From Enterococcus columbae DSM 7374 = ATCC 51263 (GTDB lineage Bacteria > Bacillota > Bacilli > Lactobacillales > Enterococcaceae): 64,000 nt of DNA. The stretch spans positions 196,446-260,445 of the forward strand of contig NZ_KE136349.1 in assembly GCF_000406925.1 (NCBI RefSeq), given 5' to 3'. The notes beneath the pieces were generated by a model that did no database searches, was not told the origin of the DNA, and worked only from the letters and a program-made list of their open reading frames with translations. Position 1 is the first letter of the stretch. The number at the start of each line of letters is the position of its first letter. The position numbers and the translations under genes were made by a program. Positions 1 to 7,203 of the stretch are shown piece by piece.

Positions 1-144
1 AGTGAACAAGCAAAAAAAATGAGCCAACTAGCTGACGGTGTGATTATCGGCTCAGCAATTGTCCAGCAAATTGCTAAATACCAACAGCAAGCCCCGCAAG
101 TATTAGCCCAATACGCCAAAGAAATCTGTCAGGCCATAAGATAA
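1..144 (+). CDS. trpA: Tryptophan synthase alpha chain, C-terminal end (partial)
   Basis: The window opens inside a reading frame that ends with TAA after 47 visible codons. The visible segment reads ADGVIIGSAIV followed by an amphipathic helix, which matches the conserved C-terminal phosphate-binding end of TrpA. This TIM-barrel subunit cleaves indole-3-glycerol phosphate to indole for TrpB. The rest of the gene, and presumably the trp operon, lies to the left. A strong hairpin follows directly, so the gene is probably the last of its operon. The family call rests on the short GSAIV-type motif alone, so it is likely but not certain. Confidence 0.75.
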   Translation, partial: SEQAKKMSQLADGVIIGSAIVQQIAKYQQQAPQVLAQYAKEICQAIR

Positions 145-147
145 AAA

Positions 148-194
148 AACTCGTCAGTTTCCATTGAACGATGCTTAATGGAACTGACGAGTTT
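148..194. terminator. Bidirectional terminator between trpA and the permease
   Basis: An inverted repeat with arms at about 148-164 and 177-193 (core ACTCGTCAGTT/AACTGACGAGT, one bulged base) is flanked by A-rich sequence on the left and T-rich sequence on the right. The two flanking genes converge here, so it can serve both. Confidence 0.8.
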
Positions 195-202
195 GGTTTG
201 TA

Positions 203-1519
203 CTAGCTTTTTTTCGTATGATAGAAATAAACGGGAATGCCTAATAAAGTCAGTCCGATTCCGGTTAGCGCCAATTGCGTTGAATAGATAATCGTCATCA
301 CTAAGATAAACGCCCCACCTAAAATCGCAATTAAAGGCAGAATAGGATATAACGGCACTTTATAAGGACGTGGCAAGTCTGGTTGACGCTTGCGCAAAAT
401 AAAAACGGCCGCAAAAATCAGGATACTAAAGAACCACATCACAAAAACCAGCATATCGGTTAACAAATCAAAATTGCCTAAAAGCATCATGACTAAAGCG
501 ATAGCTAATTGGAATAAAGCCGCTACATAAGGCACAATGGTTCGCTTGGAAAGTCGTTTTAAATAGGAACTAAACGGTAATTCATCATTGACGGCCAAAG
601 CATAAGGGACACGAATACCTGTCATAGTATAACCATTTAGCGCCCCATATACCGAAATCAAAATGCCGATAGTCACTAGCTTCCCACCCAATGCACCAAA
701 AATTAATTGAGCAGCTTGCGAAGCCGCATTTAAATTACCAGCAATATCTGTAATGGGTAAATTTTTTAAAAAGACATAATTAATCAACACATAAATCAAG
801 GTCACAAAGCTTAATCCTAAAATAATTGCTTTAGGTAAATCTTTTTCTGGATGCTTCATTTCACCTGCTACATTGCCAACATTTAGCCAACCATCATAAG
901 CAAATAAAGTCGCAAGTAAAGCTGAAGCAAAGCCAGCCACACTAGTTTTAGGACTCAGTAAGCCTTCTGGTAGGATTGACACCGAAATCTCGCCTGGCTG
1001 AAAAACACCCACTAAAACAATCAAAGCAATCGGTAATAATTTAACAATCAGCGTGACTGACTGCACGTTAGCCGCCACTTTTGTTCCTAACAAATTAATC
1101 CCGGTCACACTACACCCTGCTACAATCGCAATCGGTAATAAACTAGCAAGTGGTAAATGAAATAAATTGACTAATTGTGTCGCAAAAATGATACTTAAAG
1201 CTGCAATATTAGCTGGAAAATAAATAATCATCTGGGCCCAGCCTAGTAAAAAAGCAGGCAGCTTCCCATAAGTCGCTTCTATGTATTTAATTGCCCCACC
1301 TGTTTTGGGAATTGCCGTAGCTAACTCTGCTACCGTCAGCCCACCACAAATAGTCAAAATCCCAGCAAACGCCCAAGCATACAACGTAGCCGTAGCGTTT
1401 TGTGTATGCATCACAACAGCAGCTACTTTAAAAAAGACCCCTGCACCAATGACCGTACCCATAACAGTCGACAAAGCTCCCAAAAGTGAAATCTCTCTTT
1501 TTAATTGTTTTTCATTCAT
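203..1519 (-). CDS. APC-family amino acid permease
   Basis: A 438-residue integral membrane protein with about 12 hydrophobic segments. The N-terminus has the APC signature GTVIGAGVFF (around residues 18-27), which lies in the substrate-binding unwound helix 1. The layout resembles the SteT/LAT-type exchangers of Firmicutes (serine/threonine or other neutral amino acids), but substrate cannot be read from sequence. A longer frame exists upstream. I place the start at the ATG ending at 1519 because AAAGAGG lies about 7 bases upstream and the protein then begins MNEKQLKREI, a normal family start. The gene is monocistronic, between two terminators and repeat elements. Confidence 0.85.
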   Translation of the reverse strand: MNEKQLKREISLLGALSTVMGTVIGAGVFFKVAAVVMHTQNATATLYAWAFAGILTICGGLTVAELATAIPKTGGAIKYIEATYGKLPAFLLGWAQMIIYFPANIAALSIIFATQLVNLFHLPLASLLPIAIVAGCSVTGINLLGTKVAANVQSVTLIVKLLPIALIVLVGVFQPGEISVSILPEGLLSPKTSVAGFASALLATLFAYDGWLNVGNVAGEMKHPEKDLPKAIILGLSFVTLIYVLINYVFLKNLPITDIAGNLNAASQAAQLIFGALGGKLVTIGILISVYGALNGYTMTGIRVPYALAVNDELPFSSYLKRLSKRTIVPYVAALFQLAIALVMMLLGNFDLLTDMLVFVMWFFSILIFAAVFILRKRQPDLPRPYKVPLYPILPLIAILGGAFILVMTIIYSTQLALTGIGLTLLGIPVYFYHTKKS

Positions 1520-1552
1520 AAATAACCTCTTTATTTTCATAATTATAGATAG

Positions 1553-1572
1553 AGTATACAGAAAATTTTCTG
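1553..1572 (-). promoter_or_regulatory. Promoter region with a palindrome upstream of the permease
   Basis: On the minus strand a TATACT -10 candidate (1553-1558) is preceded directly by the perfect 14-base palindrome CAGAAAATTTTCTG (1559-1572). GAAAATT/AATTTTC half-sites are the building blocks of CodY boxes (AATTTTCWGAAAATT). Control of an amino acid permease by CodY would make sense, but a full canonical box is not present. The -35 is poor. This is a candidate only. Confidence 0.35.
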
Positions 1573-1627
1573 ATAAAGCTATCTTTAATTGAGCAGAAGT
1601 TGAGGAAAATGCAGAATCCGTGTTCAA

Positions 1628-1728
1628 CAAGTAACTCCTTCGTCAAATAAGTTAGTCTGGTGAAAAATTTCTATAATCGCTGAATTTTTCTCAGACTAGA
1701 TCTTATTTGCTCAGAGTTGACCGACTTG
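1628..1728. repeat. Palindromic repeat element, unit 1 of the first pair
   Basis: An imperfect palindrome of about 100 bases. The left arm CAAGTAACTCCTTCGTCAAA continues into ATAAG-TTAGTCTGG, and the right arm has CAGACTA, CTTATTTGCTC, then GTTGACCGACTTG. It is related to the next element and to two copies near 56.2-56.5 kb. All share CGTCAAATAAG on the left and CTTATTTGCTCG on the right, with a variable central stem. No ORF is carried. Confidence 0.7.
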
Positions 1729-1751
1729 CTTCACATCCTTAAATAATCTGT

Positions 1752-1866
1752 GCTCAGCAGCTAGACACTTCAGCGGATAAGCCAGTCTGGCTAGGAAAGT
1801 CTTTACACCTTAGCAGACTTTTCTGCCAGTCTGGAAAACTTATCCGCTCGTGTCTGAGCAAGCTGC
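1752..1866. repeat. Palindromic repeat element, unit 2 of the first pair
   Basis: A second long palindrome, arms GCAGCTAGACAC...GCGGATAAGCCAGTCTGG and CCAGTCTGGAAAACTTATCCGC...GTGTCTGAGCAAGCTGC, each written here in pieces. The sequence GCTTCACATCCTTAAAT follows both units 1 and 2 (about 1728-1744 and 1865-1881), so the pair looks like a tandem duplication of a hairpin plus tail. Confidence 0.7.
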
Positions 1867-1892
1867 TTCACATCCTTAAATCCTTAAATAAA

Positions 1893-1928
1893 AAGACTGG
1901 CGTTGTTTGGTAAACAATCGTCAGTCTT
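1893..1928 (-). terminator. Terminator of the aldo/keto reductase gene
   Basis: Arms AAGACTGGCGTTGTT (1893-1907) and AACAATCGTCAGTCTT (1913-1928) pair over about 15 bases. On the minus strand the hairpin is followed by TTTATTTAAGG, a fair U-rich tail, 21 bases after the reductase stop codon. Confidence 0.8.
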
Positions 1929-1949
1929 AGAGCAGTAGATAGTTACAAA

Positions 1950-2798
1950 TTAGAAGGTTGTTTCATCGGGATTTTTTGCTTGTCCGGCTACACCTTGCAA
2001 AGCATCGATTGCTTGCATATCTTTAGCAGATAGCTCAAAATCAAATAATTGAGCATTTTCAACAATACGTGTAGGAGTTACCGATTTTGGCAATGGTAAA
2101 AAGCCTTTTTGTAAGCTCCAGCGTAAAGTCACTTGGGCAACTGATTTTTCATATTTTTCTGCTAATGCTACCAACTCAGGCACAGCTAGTAAGTTTCCTG
2201 TACCTAAAGGACTATATGCTTCACTTATCATATCGTGTGCTTGATTATAAGCAACCACTTCTTTTTGTTGATCGCTTGGATTCAAATAAATTTGATTAAC
2301 AACTGGTTTAATTTTGGCCGTTTTGTACAATGCATCCAAATGTCTAGGCATAAAATTAGAAACACCAATTGATTTAATTTTACCAGCCTTAACTGCTTCT
2401 TCCATTGCACGCCAAGCTTCACTATTCGCATCTTGCCAATTTTCTCTAAAAGCAACTGGGTTTGGCCAGTGAATTAAGTATAAATCAAGATAATCTAAAC
2501 CAAGCGTTTGTAAAGAAGTATCAATGGCCTTTACTGCACGTTCATATGTATGATCAGTATTCCATAGCTTCGTCGTTACAAATAATTCATCACGACGAAC
2601 GCCACTTTTATGTATTGCACGACCGACTGATGCCTCATTACCATAAATCATCGCCGTATCAATGTGACGATAACCTGCTTTTAAAGCTGCTAAAACCGAG
2701 TCTTCAGCCACTTGTCCATCCGGTGTCTGCCAAGTTCCAAAACCAACAACTGGGATTTTCTCACCATTAGCTAGTTTGTAAGTTGAAGTTAAACTCAT
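1950..2798 (-). CDS. Aldo/keto reductase (2,5-diketogluconate reductase-like)
   Basis: A 282-residue NADPH-dependent reductase of the AKR5-like group. The catalytic tetrad is visible: Asp47 (HIDTAMIYGNE), Tyr52, Lys77 (TTKLWN) and His110 (YLIHWPNP). The NADPH-site segment LPKSVTPTRI lies near the C-terminus. Length and motif spacing are normal. The frame can be opened at a GTG nine bases upstream, but AGGAG sits 8 bases before the ATG ending at 2798, so I prefer that ATG. The likely role is reduction of small aldehydes or ketones in the cytoplasm. The true substrate cannot be read from sequence. It is monocistronic with its own terminator. Confidence 0.85.
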   Translation of the reverse strand: MSLTSTYKLANGEKIPVVGFGTWQTPDGQVAEDSVLAALKAGYRHIDTAMIYGNEASVGRAIHKSGVRRDELFVTTKLWNTDHTYERAVKAIDTSLQTLGLDYLDLYLIHWPNPVAFRENWQDANSEAWRAMEEAVKAGKIKSIGVSNFMPRHLDALYKTAKIKPVVNQIYLNPSDQQKEVVAYNQAHDMISEAYSPLGTGNLLAVPELVALAEKYEKSVAQVTLRWSLQKGFLPLPKSVTPTRIVENAQLFDFELSAKDMQAIDALQGVAGQAKNPDETTF

Positions 2799-3014
2799 CG
2801 CACTCACTCCTCATTTATAAAAATTACATCTATATTCTACACCTATCAACTATAAAATGCACTTTTTCTGTTTGACGTTTGCAACAATCTATATCAATTA
2901 ATATAACACAATAAAAACAACTTTTATTATTTAAATAAAATATAAAATCAGCACAAATTCGTTTATTTAGAACTAAAAAAACAAATTAAATAACACGAAT
3001 GAAAATCATTTAAA

Positions 3015-3069
3015 TTGAATATACATCAAATAACGGTATAATATTAATCGGAAGGGAAAACCCTTCCGA
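3015..3069 (+). promoter_or_regulatory. Sigma-A promoter and 5' leader hairpin of the small HAKxRGR gene
   Basis: TTGAAT (3015-3020), a 16-base spacer and TATAAT (3037-3042) make a good vegetative promoter. The predicted start of transcription is near 3049, right at a perfect 9-bp hairpin TCGGAAGGG-AAAA-CCCTTCCGA (3048-3069). The mRNA would therefore begin with a stable stem-loop, about 28 bases before the start codon. The rest of the 2799-3014 gap is AT-rich and I see no gene in it. Confidence 0.6.
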
Positions 3070-3097
3070 TATTTTAGATAGAAAAGAGGGATGATTG

Positions 3098-3301
3098 ATG
3101 AAACCACAAAAAAATGTTGTTGATAAAGTAACTACCTTGGATTCCATGCATTTGTCTCTTTTTGCAAAATTAATGATAGACGAACACCCCTTCACTGTCT
3201 CAAAACGGGTACATGCTAAAGCACGTGGACGAACACCAGAACTTGGTAAAAAAAGTAGTTTATACAAATTTGGATACTTTACAACAAATATACGACTTTA
3301 A
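3098..3301 (+). CDS. Small basic protein with HAKxRGR motif, paralogue 1
   Basis: A 67-residue protein of unknown function. Residues ~32-50 read FTVSKRVHAKARGRTPELG, which aligns with WTTAKKIHAKERGRLTKNG in the small protein at 4468-4692. After the motif both continue with a short segment of alternating hydrophobic residues (YKFGYFTTNI against MKFRTLNYQI). I chose the ATG at 3098 because AGAGGG lies 7 bases upstream; a TTG directly before it is also possible. It has its own sigma-A promoter and a shared downstream terminator. No transmembrane segment or signal peptide is visible. The positively charged motif would suit nucleic acid or ribosome contact, but that is a guess. The shared motif is the main evidence that it is real. 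Confidence 0.65.
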   Translation: MKPQKNVVDKVTTLDSMHLSLFAKLMIDEHPFTVSKRVHAKARGRTPELGKKSSLYKFGYFTTNIRL

Positions 3302-3389
3302 CCTACTATTTACCACGATTTTAAAGTTAAAGAGAATTGAGAATGTAAAAATAAATTTCATACTCTGAATACCAAAAATTAACCACATA

Positions 3390-3438
3390 TCAATAGAGTC
3401 TCCCTTGCTTCTCAGAATTAAAAAGGAGACTCTATTGA
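3390..3438. terminator. Terminator between two convergent genes
   Basis: A perfect 14-bp inverted repeat, TCAATAGAGTCTCC (3390-3403) and GGAGACTCTATTGA (3425-3438), lies between the small gene on the plus strand and the acetyltransferase on the minus strand. The plus side continues TAAAATTTTT; on the minus side the tail is less U-rich. Confidence 0.7.
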
Positions 3439-3498
3439 TAAAATTTTTAAATTTGAGGTATATAGTTATTATCTATAAAAAAACAAAATATTTTTAAA

Positions 3499-4287
3499 CT
3501 ACTTATATAATTTTCCTAACAATCCAATATCCTCAAAACCCATCTTTTTATATAACTGACTGGCAATTTCATCATAGTAAATTAGATAAACTTTAAACTC
3601 TTCCTTACTAAGTTCCTCTGATAAATGTTTTACCAATTCACTTGCATAACCTTTATTTCTATAATGAGAATCCGTCATTACATAGGACAGTGTTGCAACA
3701 CCAGATTCCTCAGCACCCGTGCTTATTTGTGCCACAAGTTTATCTCCATTATAAATACAATAACTTCTTGAATAATTATCGGCAATTCGGTTTGTAATTT
3801 GGTCTTTTAAATCACTATACGTATAAGTTTTTCCTATCTCATCTTGTAGTAACATTTTTATCATATCATCATAATGCTGAGGCAATGCTCGAACAATATT
3901 ACTTTTCAATTCAAAATCAAAAGAATTTTGACGCTGATATTGAGCAATAAACCCAAATTTTATTTTATAATCAGGCAATAAATTACCAAGTTTAACGATT
4001 ATACTTCTTTCTGCACAAATGATAGTAGGATTTTCTGAATAGATTAACTGACATAATTCTCTAATATTAAATATTTTTTTTCGAGAATAAATATGCAATC
4101 CTGTATAGTATTTCAAAATAACAGACTCTATATCATTGTCATTATATTGTATCCACACTTTAATTTTAGAATTTCTCAACCCATATTTATTTATATTTAA
4201 ATATAAATAAATAGACTCGTGATACTTATCATCAATATATTCTAATATATTAGATATCTCATATTCATTTATAATATGCTTAATCAT
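3499..4287 (-). CDS. GNAT-family N-acetyltransferase
   Basis: A 262-residue protein. The C-terminal half (from about residue 125) is a GNAT domain: the acetyl-CoA pyrophosphate loop is visible as SHYRNKGYASELVKHL, preceded by the strand GVATLSYVMTD and followed by YDEIASQLYKKMGFEDIG near the end, a standard GNAT C-terminus. The N-terminal 120 residues do not resemble anything I can name. GAGGTG lies 8 bases before the ATG. The gene is more AT-rich than its neighbours, judged by eye, and it interrupts the two related small genes, so it may be a later insertion. The acetylated substrate is unknown. Confidence 0.8.
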   Translation of the reverse strand: MIKHIINEYEISNILEYIDDKYHESIYLYLNINKYGLRNSKIKVWIQYNDNDIESVILKYYTGLHIYSRKKIFNIRELCQLIYSENPTIICAERSIIVKLGNLLPDYKIKFGFIAQYQRQNSFDFELKSNIVRALPQHYDDMIKMLLQDEIGKTYTYSDLKDQITNRIADNYSRSYCIYNGDKLVAQISTGAEESGVATLSYVMTDSHYRNKGYASELVKHLSEELSKEEFKVYLIYYDEIASQLYKKMGFEDIGLLGKLYK

Positions 4288-4332
4288 GAAATTTCACCTC
4301 AAATAGTAGTCTATTTATTGTCTTTCATTTTT

Positions 4333-4360
4333 ATAATATTAAATCATAATCTTAGTGTAA
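4333..4360 (-). promoter_or_regulatory. Candidate promoter of the GNAT gene
   Basis: On the minus strand TTACAC (4355-4360), a 16-base spacer and TATTAT (4333-4338) lie about 46 bases before the start codon. The region is AT-rich, so chance matches are common. Confidence 0.4.
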
Positions 4361-4415
4361 TAATATGTGCCTGCTTTGTTAATACAGTTCACCATCAAAC
4401 AAAAAATGAAAAAAA

Positions 4416-4459
4416 TACCAATCAATAATGTATAAAAAATTATTACATTAAGATTGGTA
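4416..4459 (-). terminator. Terminator of the motAB operon
   Basis: Outer arms TACCAATC and GATTGGTA pair and the stem continues through AATAATGTA/TACATTA-like sequence. On the minus strand a T-rich tract follows (TTTTTTTCATTTTTTG). It lies 9 bases after the stop of the small gene at 4468. Confidence 0.8.
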
Positions 4460-4467
4460 ACTATTCA

Positions 4468-4692
4468 TTAATTTTTCTTTTCACGTCTTACAATTTGATA
4501 ATTCAATGTACGAAATTTCATTTCAATCTCCTGACCGTTTTTAGTTAGTCGACCTCTTTCTTTGGCATGAATTTTTTTGGCGGTTGTCCATGACTTCGGC
4601 AACTCTTGAGCTTGTACAAACTCAACATATTGATCTTCAACATTCATTAATTCTACATCATCTAACGATAAACCTATTATGTCACCAAACAT
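4468..4692 (-). CDS. Small basic protein with HAKxRGR motif, paralogue 2
   Basis: A 74-residue protein of unknown function. The N-terminal ~35 residues are acidic (GLSLDDVELMNVEDQYVEF), followed by WTTAKKIHAKERGRLTKNG and a short hydrophobic-polar segment ending in REKKN. It shares the KxHAKxRGR core with the 67-residue protein at 3098-3301. The start is the ATG ending at 4692, with GAGGGGG about 9 bases upstream; an upstream GTG has no such site. It is the last gene of the motA-motB-C39 peptidase unit (57 bases after the peptidase, before the terminator), so it is probably expressed with the motor genes. A link to motility is inference from position. Confidence 0.65.
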   Translation of the reverse strand: MFGDIIGLSLDDVELMNVEDQYVEFVQAQELPKSWTTAKKIHAKERGRLTKNGQEIEMKFRTLNYQIVRREKKN

Positions 4693-4748
4693 ATTTGAAA
4701 TCCCCCTCTTGTAAGTGTTTAACACTCATTCCCTACTTAAGTATACGT

Positions 4749-5516
4749 CTAATTTATGGTTAAATACAAGGACTGTTGTCCTAATCTTTCAAATATTTTT
4801 TGCATTGTGTCAATCTTGACAGGTCTATTTTTTATTCCATAAGGATCATTGACATAGATAAATTCTTGATCCATTCCAGTTAATACAACAGCATGAATTA
4901 ATGGTGTTACCTTAATCACTCCACTAGTCGTTGGCCAATCAATAAAATCTTGATCAGTCGGTTCAACTAGATTCACCGTTGCTAAGCTCCAAACAGGGAT
5001 ATCCCGTTGTAAAAGCTGGATAATCTGTGTAAAACTTAACTTCTCACTATGAACGGTAACATCATCATGCACATAGTCCTTAGCTAATTTAGCAATCGGC
5101 TCAACAAATACCCCCATCGCTTGCTTGCCTGATTGAATATTCCCTACAAAACCCTCGTATGGATTTCCATAAGTATGGGCATCCACATTAAATGGAACAT
5201 AATTTAATCTTTGAGCTAATTCATTTTTATTCGTCTGATAGCCATAATATTGCAGTAACATCGATAAGGCCGTTACTTCACAGCCGTTTTCTAACCTATC
5301 CCCAGCATTTTGATTCTCCAAAGGAACATCTAAAAGAATGGTGGAATAGGTCGGCTGATTTACTTGACTAATCGATTGAATTGTTTGATGAAACCCCTGC
5401 TGTTGTTCGCTATTGGCGCTAACCTGTTGTTTAGCAGTTGGCTTTGAAAACATCACCAAACTAAAAGAAGCTAACAAGACTAGACTAGCTTTACCAATTA
5501 ATGACTTACGTTTCAT
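4749..5516 (-). CDS. Secreted C39-type cysteine peptidase domain protein
   Basis: A 255-residue protein with an N-terminal signal peptide (KRK followed by a hydrophobic stretch to about residue 23). The mature part is a papain-like peptidase_C39_2 domain with the expected triad: Cys79 in ENGCEVTALSML, His208 in LIHAVVLTG and Asp224 in VNDPYG. Such proteins are exported and are often found on Gram-positive cell surfaces; the substrates are mostly unknown. It starts 14 bases after motB and shares its operon. A role in opening the wall for the stator or rod is possible, since no FlgJ-type muramidase is seen in the window, but that is speculation. Confidence 0.75.
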   Translation of the reverse strand: MKRKSLIGKASLVLLASFSLVMFSKPTAKQQVSANSEQQQGFHQTIQSISQVNQPTYSTILLDVPLENQNAGDRLENGCEVTALSMLLQYYGYQTNKNELAQRLNYVPFNVDAHTYGNPYEGFVGNIQSGKQAMGVFVEPIAKLAKDYVHDDVTVHSEKLSFTQIIQLLQRDIPVWSLATVNLVEPTDQDFIDWPTTSGVIKVTPLIHAVVLTGMDQEFIYVNDPYGIKNRPVKIDTMQKIFERLGQQSLYLTIN

Positions 5517-5530
5517 CTGCTCAACTCCTT

Positions 5531-6298
5531 TTACGAGGTTTGACCATTGGCTGCATATAACTTATGAATGATGATTTCTACTCGTCGATTAATTGAGCGT
5601 CCTTCATCCGTGCTATTCGTCGCTTTGGGTTTATTTTCAGCATAGGCTTGAATAGAGACCTTATTGCTAGCAATCATTCCGTTATTGATAAAAAAGTTCA
5701 TTACCGAAATGGCACGCGCAGCTGACAATTCCCAGTTAGAAGCATAGCGACCATTTTCCGGACGATTATCGGTATAACCAGCGATAATAAAATCTTGGTC
5801 TAATCCTTTGAAATGTTCACCAACAATCGTTAAATTCTTTTTCACATCATCAGTTAAATCCGCACTTCCCGATGAAAATAAAATTTTACTGGATAAAGCA
5901 ATGTGAATGCCATCTGATTTTAAATCTACGGATACATCATCAGCAATTTCTGTTGAGTCTAAGGATTTTTCCAATTGTTCACGTAATTTTGCCAATTGTT
6001 TATCTTCTAACTTCATCGCCACAGCTGCTTCTTTAGCTTCTTCGCTTTCCTTAGTTTTTTGTTCTTTCACTGGTAAGTTCGGATCAGCGGCATTACCAAT
6101 CACTGCTTTTCCACTAGACGTACCAATTCCTGAAAAAATCTCAGTAAATTCACTTCTAAATTCATTAAACTTGGCTGTATCCACTTTCGCCATTGCAAAT
6201 AATACAATAAACAAAGCTAACAGTAAAGTCATCATATCTGAGTAAGGAAGCAACCAGGCTTCATCGACATGTTCTTCATGTTTCTTTTTTCGTTTCAT
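5531..6298 (-). CDS. motB: Flagellar stator protein MotB
   Basis: A 255-residue protein. A basic N-terminus is followed by one membrane segment with the proton-binding aspartate, Asp21 in LPYSDMMTLLLALF. A helical linker leads to an OmpA/MotB peptidoglycan-binding domain (FSSGSADLTDDVKKNL, GYTDNRP, NWELSAARAISV). It anchors the stator to the wall and forms the ion channel with MotA, whose gene lies 21 bases upstream. The start is the ATG ending at 6298, with AAGGA 7 bases upstream, rather than the GTG directly before it. Many acidic and lysine residues lie in the linker (about residues 60-100). Confidence 0.95.
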   Translation of the reverse strand: MKRKKKHEEHVDEAWLLPYSDMMTLLLALFIVLFAMAKVDTAKFNEFRSEFTEIFSGIGTSSGKAVIGNAADPNLPVKEQKTKESEEAKEAAVAMKLEDKQLAKLREQLEKSLDSTEIADDVSVDLKSDGIHIALSSKILFSSGSADLTDDVKKNLTIVGEHFKGLDQDFIIAGYTDNRPENGRYASNWELSAARAISVMNFFINNGMIASNKVSIQAYAENKPKATNSTDEGRSINRRVEIIIHKLYAANGQTS

Positions 6299-6319
6299 CA
6301 CTGATTCCTTCTTTAATAA

Positions 6320-7081
6320 TTAATTTTCTTTTCTTTGATCTGGCGCAATAATGCTATTTAATTGTTTTTCAATATTCTTTGGTGAATGACCGGCTTGAAT
6401 CGCCATTACCCCTTCTAAAATAATCATCTTTTGTTGTATTTCTTCAGCAGATTTAGAATTTAACCGTGAAGCAAATGGAATCATCATTACATAACCAAAG
6501 AAAATCCCATATAGAGTGGCTACAAAGGCTGCTTTAATCATGTGACCTAAAGCTTCCACATCACTTAAGTTTCCTAATGCCCCAATCAAACCAATTACGG
6601 CTCCCAAAACCCCCAACGTTGGTGAGGTAGAACCCAGTGTTTTAAACATTGCTGCAGCCGAGTGATGTCGTTCCTCAATCCCTGCAATTTCAGTTTCAAG
6701 TATTTCACGAATCTGCTCAGCATCCATACCGTCAACCACCATTTCCAACCCCTTCTTTAAAAAAGGATCCTCTAAAGCATTCACTTGTGATTCTAAAGCT
6801 AATAAACCATCACGACGAGCCATATTCGCCATCTCAATAATGGACTGAATTAATTCATCACTCTTCACTTCTTTATTGCTAAAAAGTACTCCAAAGATTT
6901 TCGGTAAACGTTTAATCTCATTCATCGGATATGAATTAATCAAAGCGGCTGCACTTCCACCAAAAATGATGATGATAGCTGCTGGATTAATTAATACAGC
7001 TACATCCGCTCCCTTTACAATCATTCCGATAACAACGGATAAAAATCCCGAGATAATCCCGATAATTAAAAAGATATCCAT
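6320..7081 (-). CDS. motA: Flagellar stator protein MotA
   Basis: A 253-residue protein with four membrane segments and a large cytoplasmic loop between the second and third (about residues 50-145). The conserved proline lies in the third segment, in TSPTLGVLGAVIGLIGAL. With MotB it forms the ion-driven stator that turns the rotor through FliG. It is the first gene of the motA-motB-C39-small protein unit, under a sigma-D-type promoter at 7121-7146. The ribosome site GGGGGG is unusually C/G-rich and lies about 11 bases before the ATG; flgB has a very similar leader. Confidence 0.95.
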   Translation of the reverse strand: MDIFLIIGIISGFLSVVIGMIVKGADVAVLINPAAIIIIFGGSAAALINSYPMNEIKRLPKIFGVLFSNKEVKSDELIQSIIEMANMARRDGLLALESQVNALEDPFLKKGLEMVVDGMDAEQIREILETEIAGIEERHHSAAAMFKTLGSTSPTLGVLGAVIGLIGALGNLSDVEALGHMIKAAFVATLYGIFFGYVMMIPFASRLNSKSAEEIQQKMIILEGVMAIQAGHSPKNIEKQLNSIIAPDQRKEN

Positions 7082-7120
7082 AATGTAAATTTCCCCCCAA
7101 GAAAAAGTTTAACAATTAAT

Positions 7121-7146
7121 TTATCGGAGAAAGATCGATAAATTCA
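7121..7146 (-). promoter_or_regulatory. Sigma-D-type promoter of motAB
   Basis: On the minus strand TGAA (7143-7146), a 15-base spacer and CCGATAA (7121-7127) lie about 40 bases before motA. The consensus of sigma-28/sigma-D promoters is TAAA, 15, CCGATAT. Around it TTATCG and CGATAA form a small dyad. Confidence 0.6.
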
Positions 7147-7203
7147 ATATCTAAAATTAGAAAAAATGTGAAAAATTATGCAAATTATTTTATTTTAAAG
7201 CGT

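Noticed and set aside
1520-1630. N-terminal extension of the amino acid permease by 37 residues.
   Set aside because: The added residues have no family match and overlap the palindrome and promoter; a good ribosome site lies before the internal ATG at 1519.
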